A DNA stretch of 64,000 bases from Winogradskyella psychrotolerans (GTDB lineage Bacteria; Bacteroidota; Bacteroidia; Flavobacteriales; Flavobacteriaceae), in assembly GCF_018860545.1 (NCBI RefSeq), contig NZ_JAHKPN010000005.1, positions 1 through 64,000 of the forward strand, given 5' to 3'. Position numbers and translations under genes: made by a program. Of this stretch, positions 55,890 to 64,000 are shown piece after piece. How positions within the stretch are numbered: the first letter of the stretch is position 1; each line of letters starts with the position of its first letter. The notes below the pieces were generated by a model. That model saw nothing but the letters and a program-made list of their open reading frames with translations. It did not search any database and was not told the DNA's origin.

Positions 55890-56009
55890 TGGTTTATAGA
55901 AATTTCATAACCCTTAAAAGCTACTATGCTCTTTTTTAAATGTTAACTCATTAACAATTGATTGTTTTTACTTAATTCTTTGTTTTTTTGCAGTCTTTTT
56001 ACTTTTATC

Positions 56010-56051
56010 TAACCCAAAAAAAATAGAAATAAAAAATAGTCTTATGGGTTA
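56010..56051. other. Inverted repeat before the PIG-L gene end
   Basis: TAACCCA (56010-56016) and TGGGTTA (56045-56051) are exact complements separated by an A-rich 28 bases, in the gap between the genes at 55140 and 56075. It could be a weak terminator or a small element end. Confidence 0.35.
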
Positions 56052-56074
56052 AGCTATACCTATCGTTATCGGAT

Positions 56075-56974
56075 TTATTGGTGGTTGGATTTTTCTAATA
56101 CTCTAAAAAATTCTTTATCAAAAATTTCAAAATATGTCTTTGCATCAAAGATTTCGTAATACGGAATAAATTTTCTAAGATTTTTCCTTACATCCTCGTC
56201 GTAGGCTCTGAGGTAATCCATTTTCATTCTAGCAACATCTGCAATGTTGATCTGAACTGTTGGCTCAGGCATACCATCAATTCCATACATCTTATTAGCC
56301 ATATCACTTGGGCTAGGGTATCCCCATTTTTTCATTTTTGCACCTAACCAATTATCAACAATTTCTCGTTCCATGTGGTCTGTATATACGGATTGGTATA
56401 TCTTTTCTATTTCTAACGCTCCATTTTCAAAAAGGTCCTTGACTAATTGGCTAATAAATATATGGTCGGGGTGTCCATAGCCACCTTTCACATTGTCGAG
56501 CGTAAAAATAACCGATGGCTTAAATTCATTTACTTTGTTTAAAATGGCAGTAGCAACTTTTTTGGTAAGAAATTGCGCGCTAATATCTTGATAGGGTATA
56601 GGTAGATATTGATTTTTTATGGTGTCTAAGCCGATACGATATAAACCATCTTTTAGAAGACGTTCATTACCTTCACAAATAATATCTGCTGGATTTTTCC
56701 CTGTTTTTTCGATAATATGACTTTGCAGACTTAGTTGTTTAATTTTCCAGCCATTTACTTTAAGCTTGGCAATTGTCCCAGACATTGCGCAGTCATCATC
56801 ATCATGTGCTACTATAATAACGGCACGTTTATTACTGACTGTATCTAAAAATACATCTGCAGGGTACTTTTCTGTAGGAACAAATCTTTTTAGATCTTCA
56901 GTGGACACCTTCTCATTACAGCTGAATAGACTATAAATGATAAGTATAGCTATGATTAAATTTGTTTTTTTCAT
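56075..56974 (-). CDS. PIG-L family deacetylase, lipoprotein
   Basis: 299 residues. Lipoprotein signal MKKTNLIIAILIIYSLFSC. The zinc site of LmbE/PIG-L N-acetylglucosamine deacetylases is present as IIVAHDDDDCAMSG (family AHPDD; here the proline is aspartate) and GHPDH. The remaining sequence GKNPADIICEGNERLLKDGL and YLPIPYQDIS fits the family. It is probably an envelope deacetylase of an amino sugar or glycoconjugate. It lies alone between gaps of about 185 and 170 bases. Confidence 0.88.
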   Translation of the reverse strand: MKKTNLIIAILIIYSLFSCNEKVSTEDLKRFVPTEKYPADVFLDTVSNKRAVIIVAHDDDDCAMSGTIAKLKVNGWKIKQLSLQSHIIEKTGKNPADIICEGNERLLKDGLYRIGLDTIKNQYLPIPYQDISAQFLTKKVATAILNKVNEFKPSVIFTLDNVKGGYGHPDHIFISQLVKDLFENGALEIEKIYQSVYTDHMEREIVDNWLGAKMKKWGYPSPSDMANKMYGIDGMPEPTVQINIADVARMKMDYLRAYDEDVRKNLRKFIPYYEIFDAKTYFEIFDKEFFRVLEKSNHQ

Positions 56975-57144
56975 TTAGTAAGATTTTTATTTTAATTGAT
57001 TATTATATGTGTTTGATGGTTAGTTTTTGCTTGTGATCATCCGCATTTTATTTGTCATTATAAGTTTGTAACGTTATGGAGCGTTTGGGTATTTATACAC
57101 GTGACTTTACATCGGTTTTTAAACATTAGTTTTATTGTCTCTGT

Positions 57145-58167
57145 TTATTTTTTGACGTCATATAAGTATCTCGCATATTTATGGTCTCCCCAATTGGCAT
57201 ACCTAAAGGCTTCCCGGTGGCGATAGTTCCAAAGGTCTATATTGTCCTCATTTGCAAAGTCGGTTTTCATAGCGACTAGTGTTTTTAGTTTCTTTTTCCA
57301 ATGGTTGATTCCTGAAATGCTTAGGTCTGTAAATGCATAGTTTAATCCTAAATTGGCTAGTACTTTTGCTAAATGGGTATTATTAGGTTTAAGGGTGTCT
57401 GTATATGCCGTGTCCATTATCCATTGCGAAAAGTAGACGTATAAATGGCCATTTTTTGTTAACCCATTCATCGCTTTTTCTATGGTGTCTTGTAAATTAT
57501 CTGCATAATAAAGTGTGTCTAAAAATAAGATGGCATCATAAGTGTTGGTGAAATCTATATGATTTAAGTTTCCTTCTTTGAACAGCAGTGCGTTGTTTCC
57601 TTCTGTTCGTTGATTTGCCAGTTTTATACCTTGATGCGAAATGTCAATACCAGTTATATGTGCTTGTATTTGTTGTGAAAGATATTCCGTTATTTTACCG
57701 TTGCCGCAGCCAACGTCAGCAATCGTTTTAGGTTGTTGGGTGTTTAATTTTTCAATGAGGATAGAAAGTTCTTTCATATCTATAAGTCCATGTTGTGACA
57801 AATCTTTGCCATATACTTGTTTACAGAATAGAGTATGGGCATGGCTCTTTTTTTCTGAATCAAAAAAGTAATCGTACTCGTACTTAAAAAAAGGTGTTTT
57901 AGCTTCTATTTGTTTTTTTATGTTCTCCCCTTTAGCTGTAAATTGATATTCTCCCTGAGCACATACTAAGATTTCTTTTTTTACAAGTGCGCTAAAAGCG
58001 CTTTGCCAATTACATTTAAAATTACCAATCCAAATGTTTCCGAAGTCTTCAAGGTTTTTTCTATCAGCGGGTCTGTTTATATCTAAATTTAAAAACAACG
58101 CATACCGTGTTCTAAACCATGATAACACGGTTATAATTTGTTTTTCTGCTTCTGTAAAATTGTTCAC
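57145..58167 (-). CDS. SAM-dependent methyltransferase with N-terminal helical domain
   Basis: 340 residues from a GTG at 58167. Residues 1-130 are helical with a winged-helix-like region. The class I methyltransferase domain follows with motif I IADVGCGNGKITEYL (about 148-162), motif II GIDISHQGIKLAN and DAILFLDTLYYAD. The substrate is unknown; a small-molecule acceptor is likely. The GTG overlaps the stop of the preceding small membrane protein gene (GTGA), which supports both calls and implies coupled translation. Confidence 0.87.
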   Translation of the reverse strand: MNNFTEAEKQIITVLSWFRTRYALFLNLDINRPADRKNLEDFGNIWIGNFKCNWQSAFSALVKKEILVCAQGEYQFTAKGENIKKQIEAKTPFFKYEYDYFFDSEKKSHAHTLFCKQVYGKDLSQHGLIDMKELSILIEKLNTQQPKTIADVGCGNGKITEYLSQQIQAHITGIDISHQGIKLANQRTEGNNALLFKEGNLNHIDFTNTYDAILFLDTLYYADNLQDTIEKAMNGLTKNGHLYVYFSQWIMDTAYTDTLKPNNTHLAKVLANLGLNYAFTDLSISGINHWKKKLKTLVAMKTDFANEDNIDLWNYRHREAFRYANWGDHKYARYLYDVKK

Positions 58168-58340
58168 TTTTTTTGATTCTTTATTTTTTGTGACACGCCA
58201 CTAATTAGAAATGTGACACCGGTTATAATTAGAAAAAATTTAAACCATGTTGGATCACCAAAAATTTCTGTAAACTCGATTATTACATAGACTGCTAAGA
58301 ATAATGCGGATAGAAATACGTGTTTATTGGCTGTTGTCAT
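58164..58340 (-). CDS. Small membrane protein, 58 residues
   Basis: ATG at 58340 encodes MTTANKHVFLSALFLAVYVI, then IEFTEIFGDPTWFKFFLIIT and GVTFLISGVSQKIKNQKK, with TGA at 58164-58166. There are two membrane helices with a short polar turn and a basic C-terminus. Its stop overlaps the GTG start of the methyltransferase by four bases and it lies 41 bases after the DinB gene. Function unknown. Confidence 0.75.
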   Translation of the reverse strand: MTTANKHVFLSALFLAVYVIIEFTEIFGDPTWFKFFLIITGVTFLISGVSQKIKNQKK

Positions 58341-58381
58341 TGATTGATTTTTATTAGGTTTACTATACTAAGGTGAAGTTT

Positions 58382-58945
58382 CTAAAGGTTATTAATTACA
58401 GCTTTTTTTAATGTCTGTTCTGCTTGTTTGATGTGCCTTTCGTTATGATATACAAGCACTTTAAATGTGTCTCCCAATCTTAGTTTAATTAATGTTGAAA
58501 TTGAAATAGCAGTTTTGGTTTTGTCTAGATTGATGTTTTTTGATTGTTCTAAAAGCCCGATGATTTGATGTTGCTGGTTTATAAACTTTTCTAAGGTCTG
58601 ACTATTTAGTTCAGAATTTAAAGGGTTCATAGATTTAAACGTTTTCATTTTATTTAAGGTCTCGGAGTAGGACACCGATTTACTAAAATATGATCCTAGC
58701 CAATTGCCTTTAAATAGTTCTGAGCTTTTAGGTTGCGCTGTCTTTATTTTAGTGGTTATTTCTGGTAAATAAAAATCGCCATACCTATTTAAGTGCTCTA
58801 TGCATTCTAAGACACTCCAGCACTTAGGGTCTTGTTTCCAATTTAATATAGCTGTTGGCTCCGTTTTTAAATTTTCTGTAGCCGTGCAGTTGTCTTGCGT
58901 GATTTTTAATAAGTTTTGCAATAATTTTTGAGAAGCTATGGCCAT
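58382..58945 (-). CDS. DinB-family protein
   Basis: 187 residues, a four-helix bundle of the DinB/YfiT-like superfamily. The metal-binding histidines are in WSVLECIEHLNRYGDFYLPE and in VYHNERHIKQAEQTL near the C-terminus. Members act as thiol-dependent S-transferases or are uncharacterised. It sits between a Crp-type regulator (56 bases upstream) and the small membrane protein, on the same strand. Confidence 0.85.
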   Translation of the reverse strand: MAIASQKLLQNLLKITQDNCTATENLKTEPTAILNWKQDPKCWSVLECIEHLNRYGDFYLPEITTKIKTAQPKSSELFKGNWLGSYFSKSVSYSETLNKMKTFKSMNPLNSELNSQTLEKFINQQHQIIGLLEQSKNINLDKTKTAISISTLIKLRLGDTFKVLVYHNERHIKQAEQTLKKAVINNL

Positions 58946-59001
58946 GGTTTTTATTTTATTGCAAATTTGAATAGATATTTTGTTTTAAAAATTGATTGAA
59001 A

Positions 59002-59538
59002 TTAAGATTTTTTAATTCTTGATAATGTTTCGGGTGTCATTCTTAGATAGGATGCAATATGTTTATTAGGTATTTCTTGAAATAACTGTGGGCTTCTTTT
59101 TAAAACGCGATTGTAACGTTCAACAGGAGATGATGTAAGGATGTCTCTTTCTCTTTCCATTTGTTGTAGTACTAAATTTTCTAAAATCGACATCCAAATG
59201 TCTTGATTCTCTGGAGACGACGTCATAAATGATTTAAACTTCGCTTTATTAATAACTTTTACTTTGGTTTTTTTAAGCGCTTGTATATATAAATCCGAAG
59301 GTTGTTCATTTAAAAAAGAATCTAGAGCAGCGATTAAATTATCTTTATAACCGAATCTAATTGTGTGTTCTTCATTTTTGTCGATCACAAAAATTCTTAA
59401 GCTTCCATGTATGACTAAGTAGATATTGGTGTCGCTAATTCCTCTTGTTTTTAAGAAGTCGTTGCGCTCTAATTCCAGGGTTTTGTCCCAAAGATTTTCT
59501 TTATTGATTCGTTTAATAAAATGAGACATAGGATTCAT
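59002..59538 (-). CDS. Crp/Fnr family transcriptional regulator
   Basis: 178 residues (or 175 from the ATG at 59529, MSHFIKRINKEN). N-terminal sensor barrel (DTNIYLVIHGSLRIFVIDKN) and C-terminal helix-turn-helix (IPNKHIASYLRMTPETLSRIKK). It is the second Crp-type regulator in the window, about 40 percent alike by eye in the DNA-binding part with that at 53665. It is the first gene of a run with DinB, the small membrane protein and the methyltransferase, and probably regulates that run. Confidence 0.9.
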   Translation of the reverse strand: MNPMSHFIKRINKENLWDKTLELERNDFLKTRGISDTNIYLVIHGSLRIFVIDKNEEHTIRFGYKDNLIAALDSFLNEQPSDLYIQALKKTKVKVINKAKFKSFMTSSPENQDIWMSILENLVLQQMERERDILTSSPVERYNRVLKRSPQLFQEIPNKHIASYLRMTPETLSRIKKS

Positions 59539-60017
59539 ATGATACTGAAGCTAATGTTTTTAAGAATACGTTGTTTGATTTTTTACAGCACCTAATTTAC
59601 TAAATAATAACGTAATAGACTCAGATTTATTGAGTGTAGAACCTCTGAGGGTTTTTGATGGTTGTTGAGAATTTACTATGAATTAAATACAGCGGTGCCT
59701 ACAGTATATAATTCATGCTTTTTTTGCTAATAATTAGCTCAATTTAGGTAGATGAATCGTGGTATCTGTCAGATTGATTTTGAATATAATAACCTTATAT
59801 TTTAATTTTAGAATCTTCTTTGACTTTCACTCTTAAATAATACTATCGTTGTAAAAAATAACGTGGTTGTATTTGAAGCGTAGGCGATTACTAGGCCTTA
59901 AGCTTTCGGTTAAGTGTAATGGTTGATACGAGCTAAAGGCGTTGAACTAATAACTGTTTCGTCAATTTTTTATAAACATTGTTAACGGTTCGTGGTGAAA
60001 CGTTAATTGTAAATTTG
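59539..60017. other. Intergenic region, 479 bases
   Basis: It contains no credible gene. The only structured segment is the hairpin motif at 59981-60009 near the cupin gene end, described separately. Confidence 0.5.
59981..60009. repeat. Hairpin motif, copy E
   Basis: GTTAACGGTTCGTGG leads to GAAACGTTAATTGT. TTAACG (59982-59987) pairs with CGTTAA (60001-60006) around a 13-base loop. It aligns with the motif at 60484, with differences that are mostly transitions and that keep the stem paired. Confidence 0.55.
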
Positions 60018-60425
60018 TTATTGGTTATCTTCAAACCATTTAACAATTGCGGGCATATTTCTTTCAAATCCACCGGGAATAAAAAAGTTAAGGACTCCAG
60101 ATTTTTCATTTGTTCTGTTTGCAAAGTCATGAATGGTTTTGGCTGGTATTCTTAAAAATGTTCCTTTTTCTACGTCTATCCAGTTGTGGTCCACAAGTAT
60201 TGAAGTCGTACCTTCAAGTCCGTAAAACACTTCATCATTATCTTCGTGTTGGTGCGCACCAGGTCCATCAGAGTTTGGTTCAAGCCACCATTCCGAAATG
60301 CTATATTTGTCTGCGGTTTCATTTTCATCTGCTTTAAAAATAGCCGTCATTGTCCCACAACTATAAACTCTTCCTTGTCCTGATTTAAGAAGTAATTTAT
60401 CGGTTTCGTTTTGTTTATGTTTCAT
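60018..60425 (-). CDS. Single-domain cupin
   Basis: 135 residues, cytoplasmic. Cupin motif 1 is GAHQHEDNDEVFYGLEG (two histidines and a glutamate for metal), and motif 2 includes FLRIPAKTIHDFANR with the third histidine. Possible roles are a small dioxygenase, isomerase or sensor; no substrate can be named. It stands alone, flanked about 10 and 60 bases away by copies of a hairpin motif. Confidence 0.88.
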   Translation of the reverse strand: MKHKQNETDKLLLKSGQGRVYSCGTMTAIFKADENETADKYSISEWWLEPNSDGPGAHQHEDNDEVFYGLEGTTSILVDHNWIDVEKGTFLRIPAKTIHDFANRTNEKSGVLNFFIPGGFERNMPAIVKWFEDNQ

Positions 60426-60849
60426 TTACTGTTAATCAATGGCTGTTTGATTGGCTGTCGGCTTGGTTTCGTTCTATAATGACCGCTAATGGTCTCGAAT
60501 ATAAAGACATTAGTTGTCGGCTTATGCACGTGCCTTGTAAATATACAAAAACCTCTCTAAAAGCCTATAATAGGAATGTTTTATAAAGGGTGCTGTTTAT
60601 ATTGCTATGCAGGTTCAGCCTCATTTCTCGATATTTTCCTTTGGTTCTAGAGTGAAGTTTATTTAGTCTGTTCACTTTGATTGGGTGTAGCGTGGTTATG
60701 CCACTAATTTAGCAAATAATTACTGAATAGAGCACCTGATCGAATTTTTGAACTTAGGCTAAAAAAAGCAGTGAATTATTCGCGCTGTTGTAGGTTGTAC
60801 TTGTTTTAGTTTTATCGGTTTTGCTTTTAAAGATTTTCCTGAGACGACT
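60426..60849. other. Intergenic region, 424 bases
   Basis: It holds the hairpin motif at 60484-60516. Elsewhere it shows no ORF or RNA that I can support. Confidence 0.5.
60484..60516. repeat. Hairpin motif, copy C
   Basis: GCTAATGGTCTCG leads through an AT-rich loop to GACATTAGTTGT. CTAATG (60486-60491) pairs with CATTAG (60508-60513). Compared with copy E the stem differs at two pairs (C-G to T-A and T-A to C-G), both compensated. Confidence 0.6.
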
Positions 60850-62124
60850 TTAATTCATAGGGGTTTCACATCTTCGCAATTGATATTTCCTGTTAATATA
60901 AGATTGTGAATCATTAAGTTCAGCGGCTGAATAAAATATCCAAACTTTGTCATTACCGCTATAGGCTTCTGGTTCGGAAACGTTTAAGGCACTATCAAAT
61001 TCATTAAGTAACCACATTTGTTGATTTGGGTTATCTAATGTTGTTAACCAAATTTCACCAGGTCGGTTAAATGTTGTTTCTGAAAAATTATTTCCACCGT
61101 TATTAATTTGAAAGGCGGAATACAACTGACCATTAAAGATGAAAGGTTCGTGGGATTGGTTTAAGGACGGTGTTTCAAGATTTACTGAACTGGGTGTAAT
61201 TATTTCATCTTGAAGAAACATAGCATCGAAAGCTGTTCGTTTATAAATATATGCCGTGTTTGTTGCATTTATACCACTAATAAAATATTGATTTCCGTTT
61301 AATGTGTTTATAATCGTATTGCCATCTACTTTATTAGATAGATCATTAGTGACAGGAATTGCCGCCTCAGTTGGATGGAGTGCATCAAATTGTTTGGCTT
61401 GAACCACACCATTATCATCTTTGTAACCGTAAGTAAGATACCCACTGTTTTTTATCCATCTCGGAACGATAACATCCATCGGTACGATTAATGGATATAT
61501 GCTTGGTTGCTCTTCGATGAGGTAGTCGTTTGTTGGGTTATCCAAATCAAGAAGGCGCAATTGAAATTTTGTGTTTTGCGGATAATTTGCAGAAAACCCA
61601 TTGATGACATCATTTAATATATAAATTACAAATCGTTTGTTTTCGTTAGGAAGTTGTGAGGGGTAAAATACTCTTCGTTTATTATCCATCGGTGCGGCAA
61701 TATTTGTAACCGTTGCCGACGTAGGGCTTGTTGGTCGCACCATTTTTATTTGACCTAAGGGTGTCGCACCAACATAATATACTCCTAAATTATCTACACC
61801 CCAATCTGCAGGACGTGCATAAATATTGGAAGTAAAAGGATTAAAGCCTTTGCCGTCTGCAGGAATTAAATCCCCAGTGGTTGGATCTATACCACATTGC
61901 CAGACTTTTCCTGATACGCCATTAATAGTATCTAGCTCTATCCAAACCATATAATTATCCCTTGGCGAGATTTCGGGATTTACGTAATTTATAGACACTT
62001 CTCCAACCCTAACATCAGTTCCAGGATCTGGAATATTAGTTAAATCATCGTTTTCCGTATTTGAGCATTGTAGACAAAACAAGCCTAAGCTAAAAAGTAG
62101 TACGAACTGTTTCATAAATTTCAC
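60850..62124 (-). CDS. Lipoprotein of unknown function, propeller-like
   Basis: 424 residues. Lipoprotein signal MKFMKQFVLLFSLGLFCLQC. The mature part has repeated strands such as VNPEISPRDNYMVWIELD, GYLTYGYKDDNG, GEIWLTTLDNPNQQMWLL and DKVWIFYSAAELNDS, similar to TolB-like or WD-type propellers that read periodic metadata. No catalytic motif. It is alone in its interval, with long gaps on both sides containing short repeats. Confidence 0.7.
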   Translation of the reverse strand: MKFMKQFVLLFSLGLFCLQCSNTENDDLTNIPDPGTDVRVGEVSINYVNPEISPRDNYMVWIELDTINGVSGKVWQCGIDPTTGDLIPADGKGFNPFTSNIYARPADWGVDNLGVYYVGATPLGQIKMVRPTSPTSATVTNIAAPMDNKRRVFYPSQLPNENKRFVIYILNDVINGFSANYPQNTKFQLRLLDLDNPTNDYLIEEQPSIYPLIVPMDVIVPRWIKNSGYLTYGYKDDNGVVQAKQFDALHPTEAAIPVTNDLSNKVDGNTIINTLNGNQYFISGINATNTAYIYKRTAFDAMFLQDEIITPSSVNLETPSLNQSHEPFIFNGQLYSAFQINNGGNNFSETTFNRPGEIWLTTLDNPNQQMWLLNEFDSALNVSEPEAYSGNDKVWIFYSAAELNDSQSYINRKYQLRRCETPMN

Positions 62125-62216
62125 TTTTTATTAAGACCATATTTTTTATGAAAGGTTTAATTTGTATTCCCTAGAATGTGGTGGTATATGGTTGTCCGCG
62201 AGGATGTTATTAATTA

Positions 62217-62252
62217 GGCTAGAACTAGCCATCAGTTATATGTGGTGTTGTG
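62217..62252. repeat. Motif D, copy 1, with hairpin
   Basis: GGCTAG (62217-62222) and CTAGCC (62225-62230) form a perfect stem. The segment from 62223, AACTAGCCATCAGTTATA, matches that at 63402 in 19 of the first 24 positions, all differences transitions. Confidence 0.5.
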
Positions 62253-62353
62253 TATTAAATTATTCGTGCGAAATGTGTAAAATCCTATTTGATTTATATT
62301 ATAGTTAGTTACATTTTTTCTGTTTAATCGTTACGTTACTTTTCCCATTTAGA

Positions 62354-63139
62354 TCAAGGTTGCTGTTCAACTTTAACATGATATTCAATTGGATTAACCA
62401 AAGTGCCAAATTGATTAAAAATAGCAACATCGGCTGCATCACGACCAAAACCAAGAATAACATAACCTCCTGGAGAGCCTACCTGAGTGGCATCAAACGT
62501 GTACCAACGGTTACCAATATATGCCTCAAACCAAGCGTGCATATCCATAGGTTGCAAGTTGTGTAAATAACCAACAACAATACGTGCTGGAATGCTTAAA
62601 CTACGGCAAAGCGCAATACCCAAATGGGCCAAATCCCTACATACACCAAACTGTCTATCATTAACTTGAATGGCAGATAAAGGTTGATTATTACTGCCAG
62701 GCAGATACTCAATGTTTTGGCGTAACCAATTTGTAATTGTAGACACTTGGTTGTAGCCCATTAATTGGCCTTCGGTAATCGTTGCACTCATTTCATTAAA
62801 ACGATCTGACTCACAGTATCTACTTGGTAATAGATAACTTAGTACGGAGTCTGGTAAATTCTGGATTTCAATAAATGGTGCACCAAAGCCTTGATCTATA
62901 AAATTAGAGGTTACAACCTCTGAAGACGTCGAAATTGAGAACATTCCAGGTTGGGCAATTAAGCGTTGACACAGATTGCCATAATTATCCGTGAATTCGA
63001 AAACCGGTGTACTGGGTGTTATTTTATAGTCCTCTCTTTCTACCCATTGTTGGCTACCACTGCGAGGCCTTAACATAAGAATAAATGGGGTGGGCTCAAA
63101 AATCTCAAACTTTAGGTCACAACTTGTACGTAAACGCAT
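62354..63139 (-). CDS. Transglutaminase-like cysteine protease-fold protein
   Basis: 261 residues, no signal peptide. The catalytic triad of the bacterial transglutaminase-like family is present: cysteine in QFGVCRDLAHLG, histidine in MDMHAWFEAY, aspartate in YTFDATQ. An N-terminal beta domain (LRTSCDLKFEIFEPTPFILM) is the Bact_transglu_N type. Such proteins may crosslink, hydrolyse or cleave peptides. It stands alone between two copies of motif D in the same orientation. Confidence 0.9.
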   Translation of the reverse strand: MRLRTSCDLKFEIFEPTPFILMLRPRSGSQQWVEREDYKITPSTPVFEFTDNYGNLCQRLIAQPGMFSISTSSEVVTSNFIDQGFGAPFIEIQNLPDSVLSYLLPSRYCESDRFNEMSATITEGQLMGYNQVSTITNWLRQNIEYLPGSNNQPLSAIQVNDRQFGVCRDLAHLGIALCRSLSIPARIVVGYLHNLQPMDMHAWFEAYIGNRWYTFDATQVGSPGGYVILGFGRDAADVAIFNQFGTLVNPIEYHVKVEQQP

Positions 63140-63439
63140 ATGTCAATTTTTTAAGATTCTAAATTATATTATAACGACTAGCTTAATTCTGAATAACTTA
63201 GCTCTCCATCTAACAACACAAATTTCGGTTATTTAATTTTAGTAACATCTATAAATTGAAATTCTTAGTTGTTATTTTCTACGCATTATTTTAAGACGAT
63301 GGAATAGGGTTAACATCGTCTATTCGTTGTGCACGGGTTTTGCGTGATTTAGTAAATAAAACCGAATAGAAAATCTGTAAGAATTTTCGTAAGTAGAGTC
63401 TAACTAGCCATTAATTATACACGGTCTTAGCAGCTTTTT
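63140..63439. other. Intergenic region, 300 bases
   Basis: It contains motif D copy 2 near its right end. Nothing else is recognisable. Confidence 0.5.
63402..63431. repeat. Motif D, copy 2
   Basis: AACTAGCCATTAATTATA continues into ACACGGTCTTAGC. It is in the same orientation as copy 1, 1.18 kb away, so the transglutaminase gene lies between direct repeats. Confidence 0.5.
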
Positions 63440-63964
63440 TTATTCATTTATTTCTATGTAATTAAATACTAAAATTGCTTCATAGAAGCATAAATTAATT
63501 TGGCTTCCAATCCTTTTCTCATTCCAAAAGTCATATTTGCATACAATAGTTTCATTTTTACTTACAATATCAACAACTAATGTGTTTACTTCTGGTTGTC
63601 TAAACCTACTTTCTTTACGATATTTGTAAACAATAGTATATAAATCGCAGTTTGTTTTGTAGGCTGATAAAATATTTAATTCATTTATTGTAAATAGAAG
63701 TAACCCTACAATTGTTATTATAATAAATACACTTAAATTTTGCTCATTATTTTTTTTCTGACTGTATTTCAGTATTGTAGGTTTTAATTTTTTCCAAATA
63801 AAATAGCCTATAAAAATTCCTACTGCACTAATGACAAAGGTAAATAAGTACGGTTTATTATATTTTGGAATGTCTTGAAATGCAATGATTGCTAGAAACA
63901 TACTCGCGAATAATGAAGTAAATATTGTAAGTCCTAGTAATATAGCTTTCTTTTTTGACTTCAT
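63440..63964 (-). CDS. Membrane protein of unknown function
   Basis: 174 residues. Three membrane helices at about 8-28, 40-57 and 78-97, then a C-terminal soluble domain of about 75 residues with TLVVDIVSKNETIVCKYDFW and INLCFYEAILVFNYIEINE. The basic start MKSKKKAILL favours a cytoplasmic N-terminus. No family is recognised. Its upstream side runs into TAACGGTTTTGTGT at the window edge, the same 14-mer found in the fold-back element at 48260. Confidence 0.65.
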   Translation of the reverse strand: MKSKKKAILLGLTIFTSLFASMFLAIIAFQDIPKYNKPYLFTFVISAVGIFIGYFIWKKLKPTILKYSQKKNNEQNLSVFIIITIVGLLLFTINELNILSAYKTNCDLYTIVYKYRKESRFRQPEVNTLVVDIVSKNETIVCKYDFWNEKRIGSQINLCFYEAILVFNYIEINE

Positions 63965-63986
63965 TTCTTTGGTTGAGAATTGCAGG

Positions 63987-64000
63987 TAACGGTTTTGTGT
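63987..64000. repeat. End motif shared with the fold-back element
   Basis: TAACGGTTTTGTGT is identical to 48260-48273, the left end of the 196-bp fold-back element. The window ends here, so the rest of this copy cannot be seen. Confidence 0.55.

Noticed and set aside
59539-64000. Classical integron
   Set aside because: No integrase gene is visible and the 9-base ends (GTTGCTAAC, GTTGGCAAC) do not satisfy the attC core RYYYAAC/GTTRRRY; only an analogy is kept as a hypothesis.

Overview
The window is low-GC chromosomal DNA from a member of the family Flavobacteriaceae (phylum Bacteroidota). The evidence is the typical protein set (a TonB-dependent receptor with an N-terminal CarboxypepD_reg-like domain, Por-type C-terminal sorting domains of the type IX secretion system, DUF3667, and a BatA/VWA protein). 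The promoters also fit: they have the Bacteroidota form TTG-N18-23-TAnnTTTG, with little Shine-Dalgarno signal. The genus cannot be fixed from sequence alone. No rRNA, tRNA, CRISPR array, transposase, integrase or prophage is visible. One stable RNA, the small SRP RNA, is present.

Layout. 0-3 kb: a glycosyltransferase and a Wzx-like flippase, the edge of a surface-polysaccharide locus, entered through a palindromic repeat. 3-15 kb: housekeeping genes (uvrA, an ECF sigma factor with a tiny downstream gene, nth, bcp, an MBL-fold hydrolase) mixed with conserved unknowns. This stretch includes a lipoprotein gene interrupted by an in-frame amber codon just after its lipobox. 15-19 kb: a siderophore-type TonB receptor and a PepSY membrane protein, probably iron uptake. 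19-23 kb: a BatA/VWA protein, a dihydroorotase-like protein that has lost metal ligands, a Tic20-like membrane protein and an esterase. 24-31 kb: a GT2 glycosyltransferase, a type IX-secreted seven-repeat protein, an M61 peptidase, and divergent fahA/glyA. 31-44 kb: a phosphorylase-like protein without the PLP lysine, several lipoproteins, a glutaminyl cyclase, ffs, transaldolase and an ABC-F ATPase. 44-48 kb: katG with an ankyrin partner.

From about 47.7 kb to the right end the DNA looks accessory: long intergenic gaps, single unrelated genes, repeats and debris. It holds a truncated, twice-frameshifted AraC-type regulator that ends exactly at a 28-bp repeat (found again upstream of the gene at 55.1 kb), a 196-bp fold-back element with GTTGCTAAC/GTTGGCAAC ends, and a TetR gene with a palindrome in its own promoter. 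It also holds a five-gene ribB-crp-duplicated protein-small ORF-ModF-like cluster preceded by an FNR-like palindrome, and a crp-dinB-small membrane protein-methyltransferase cluster. At 59.5-64 kb come four single genes, all on the minus strand, in gaps containing short dispersed motifs. Two of these motifs are hairpins whose stems differ by compensatory changes. This array-like arrangement is the best candidate for an undescribed element, but no recombinase is present and the evidence is only positional and structural.

Several genes keep a family fold while losing signature residues: an endonuclease III with no cysteines, a dihydroorotase with HxH changed to SxS, a phosphorylase with Lys changed to Thr, a thioredoxin-like lipoprotein without CxxC, and an ABC-F protein with one degenerate ATP site. 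Some of these may be normal for the phylum. They are annotated by what the residues allow rather than by family name alone.
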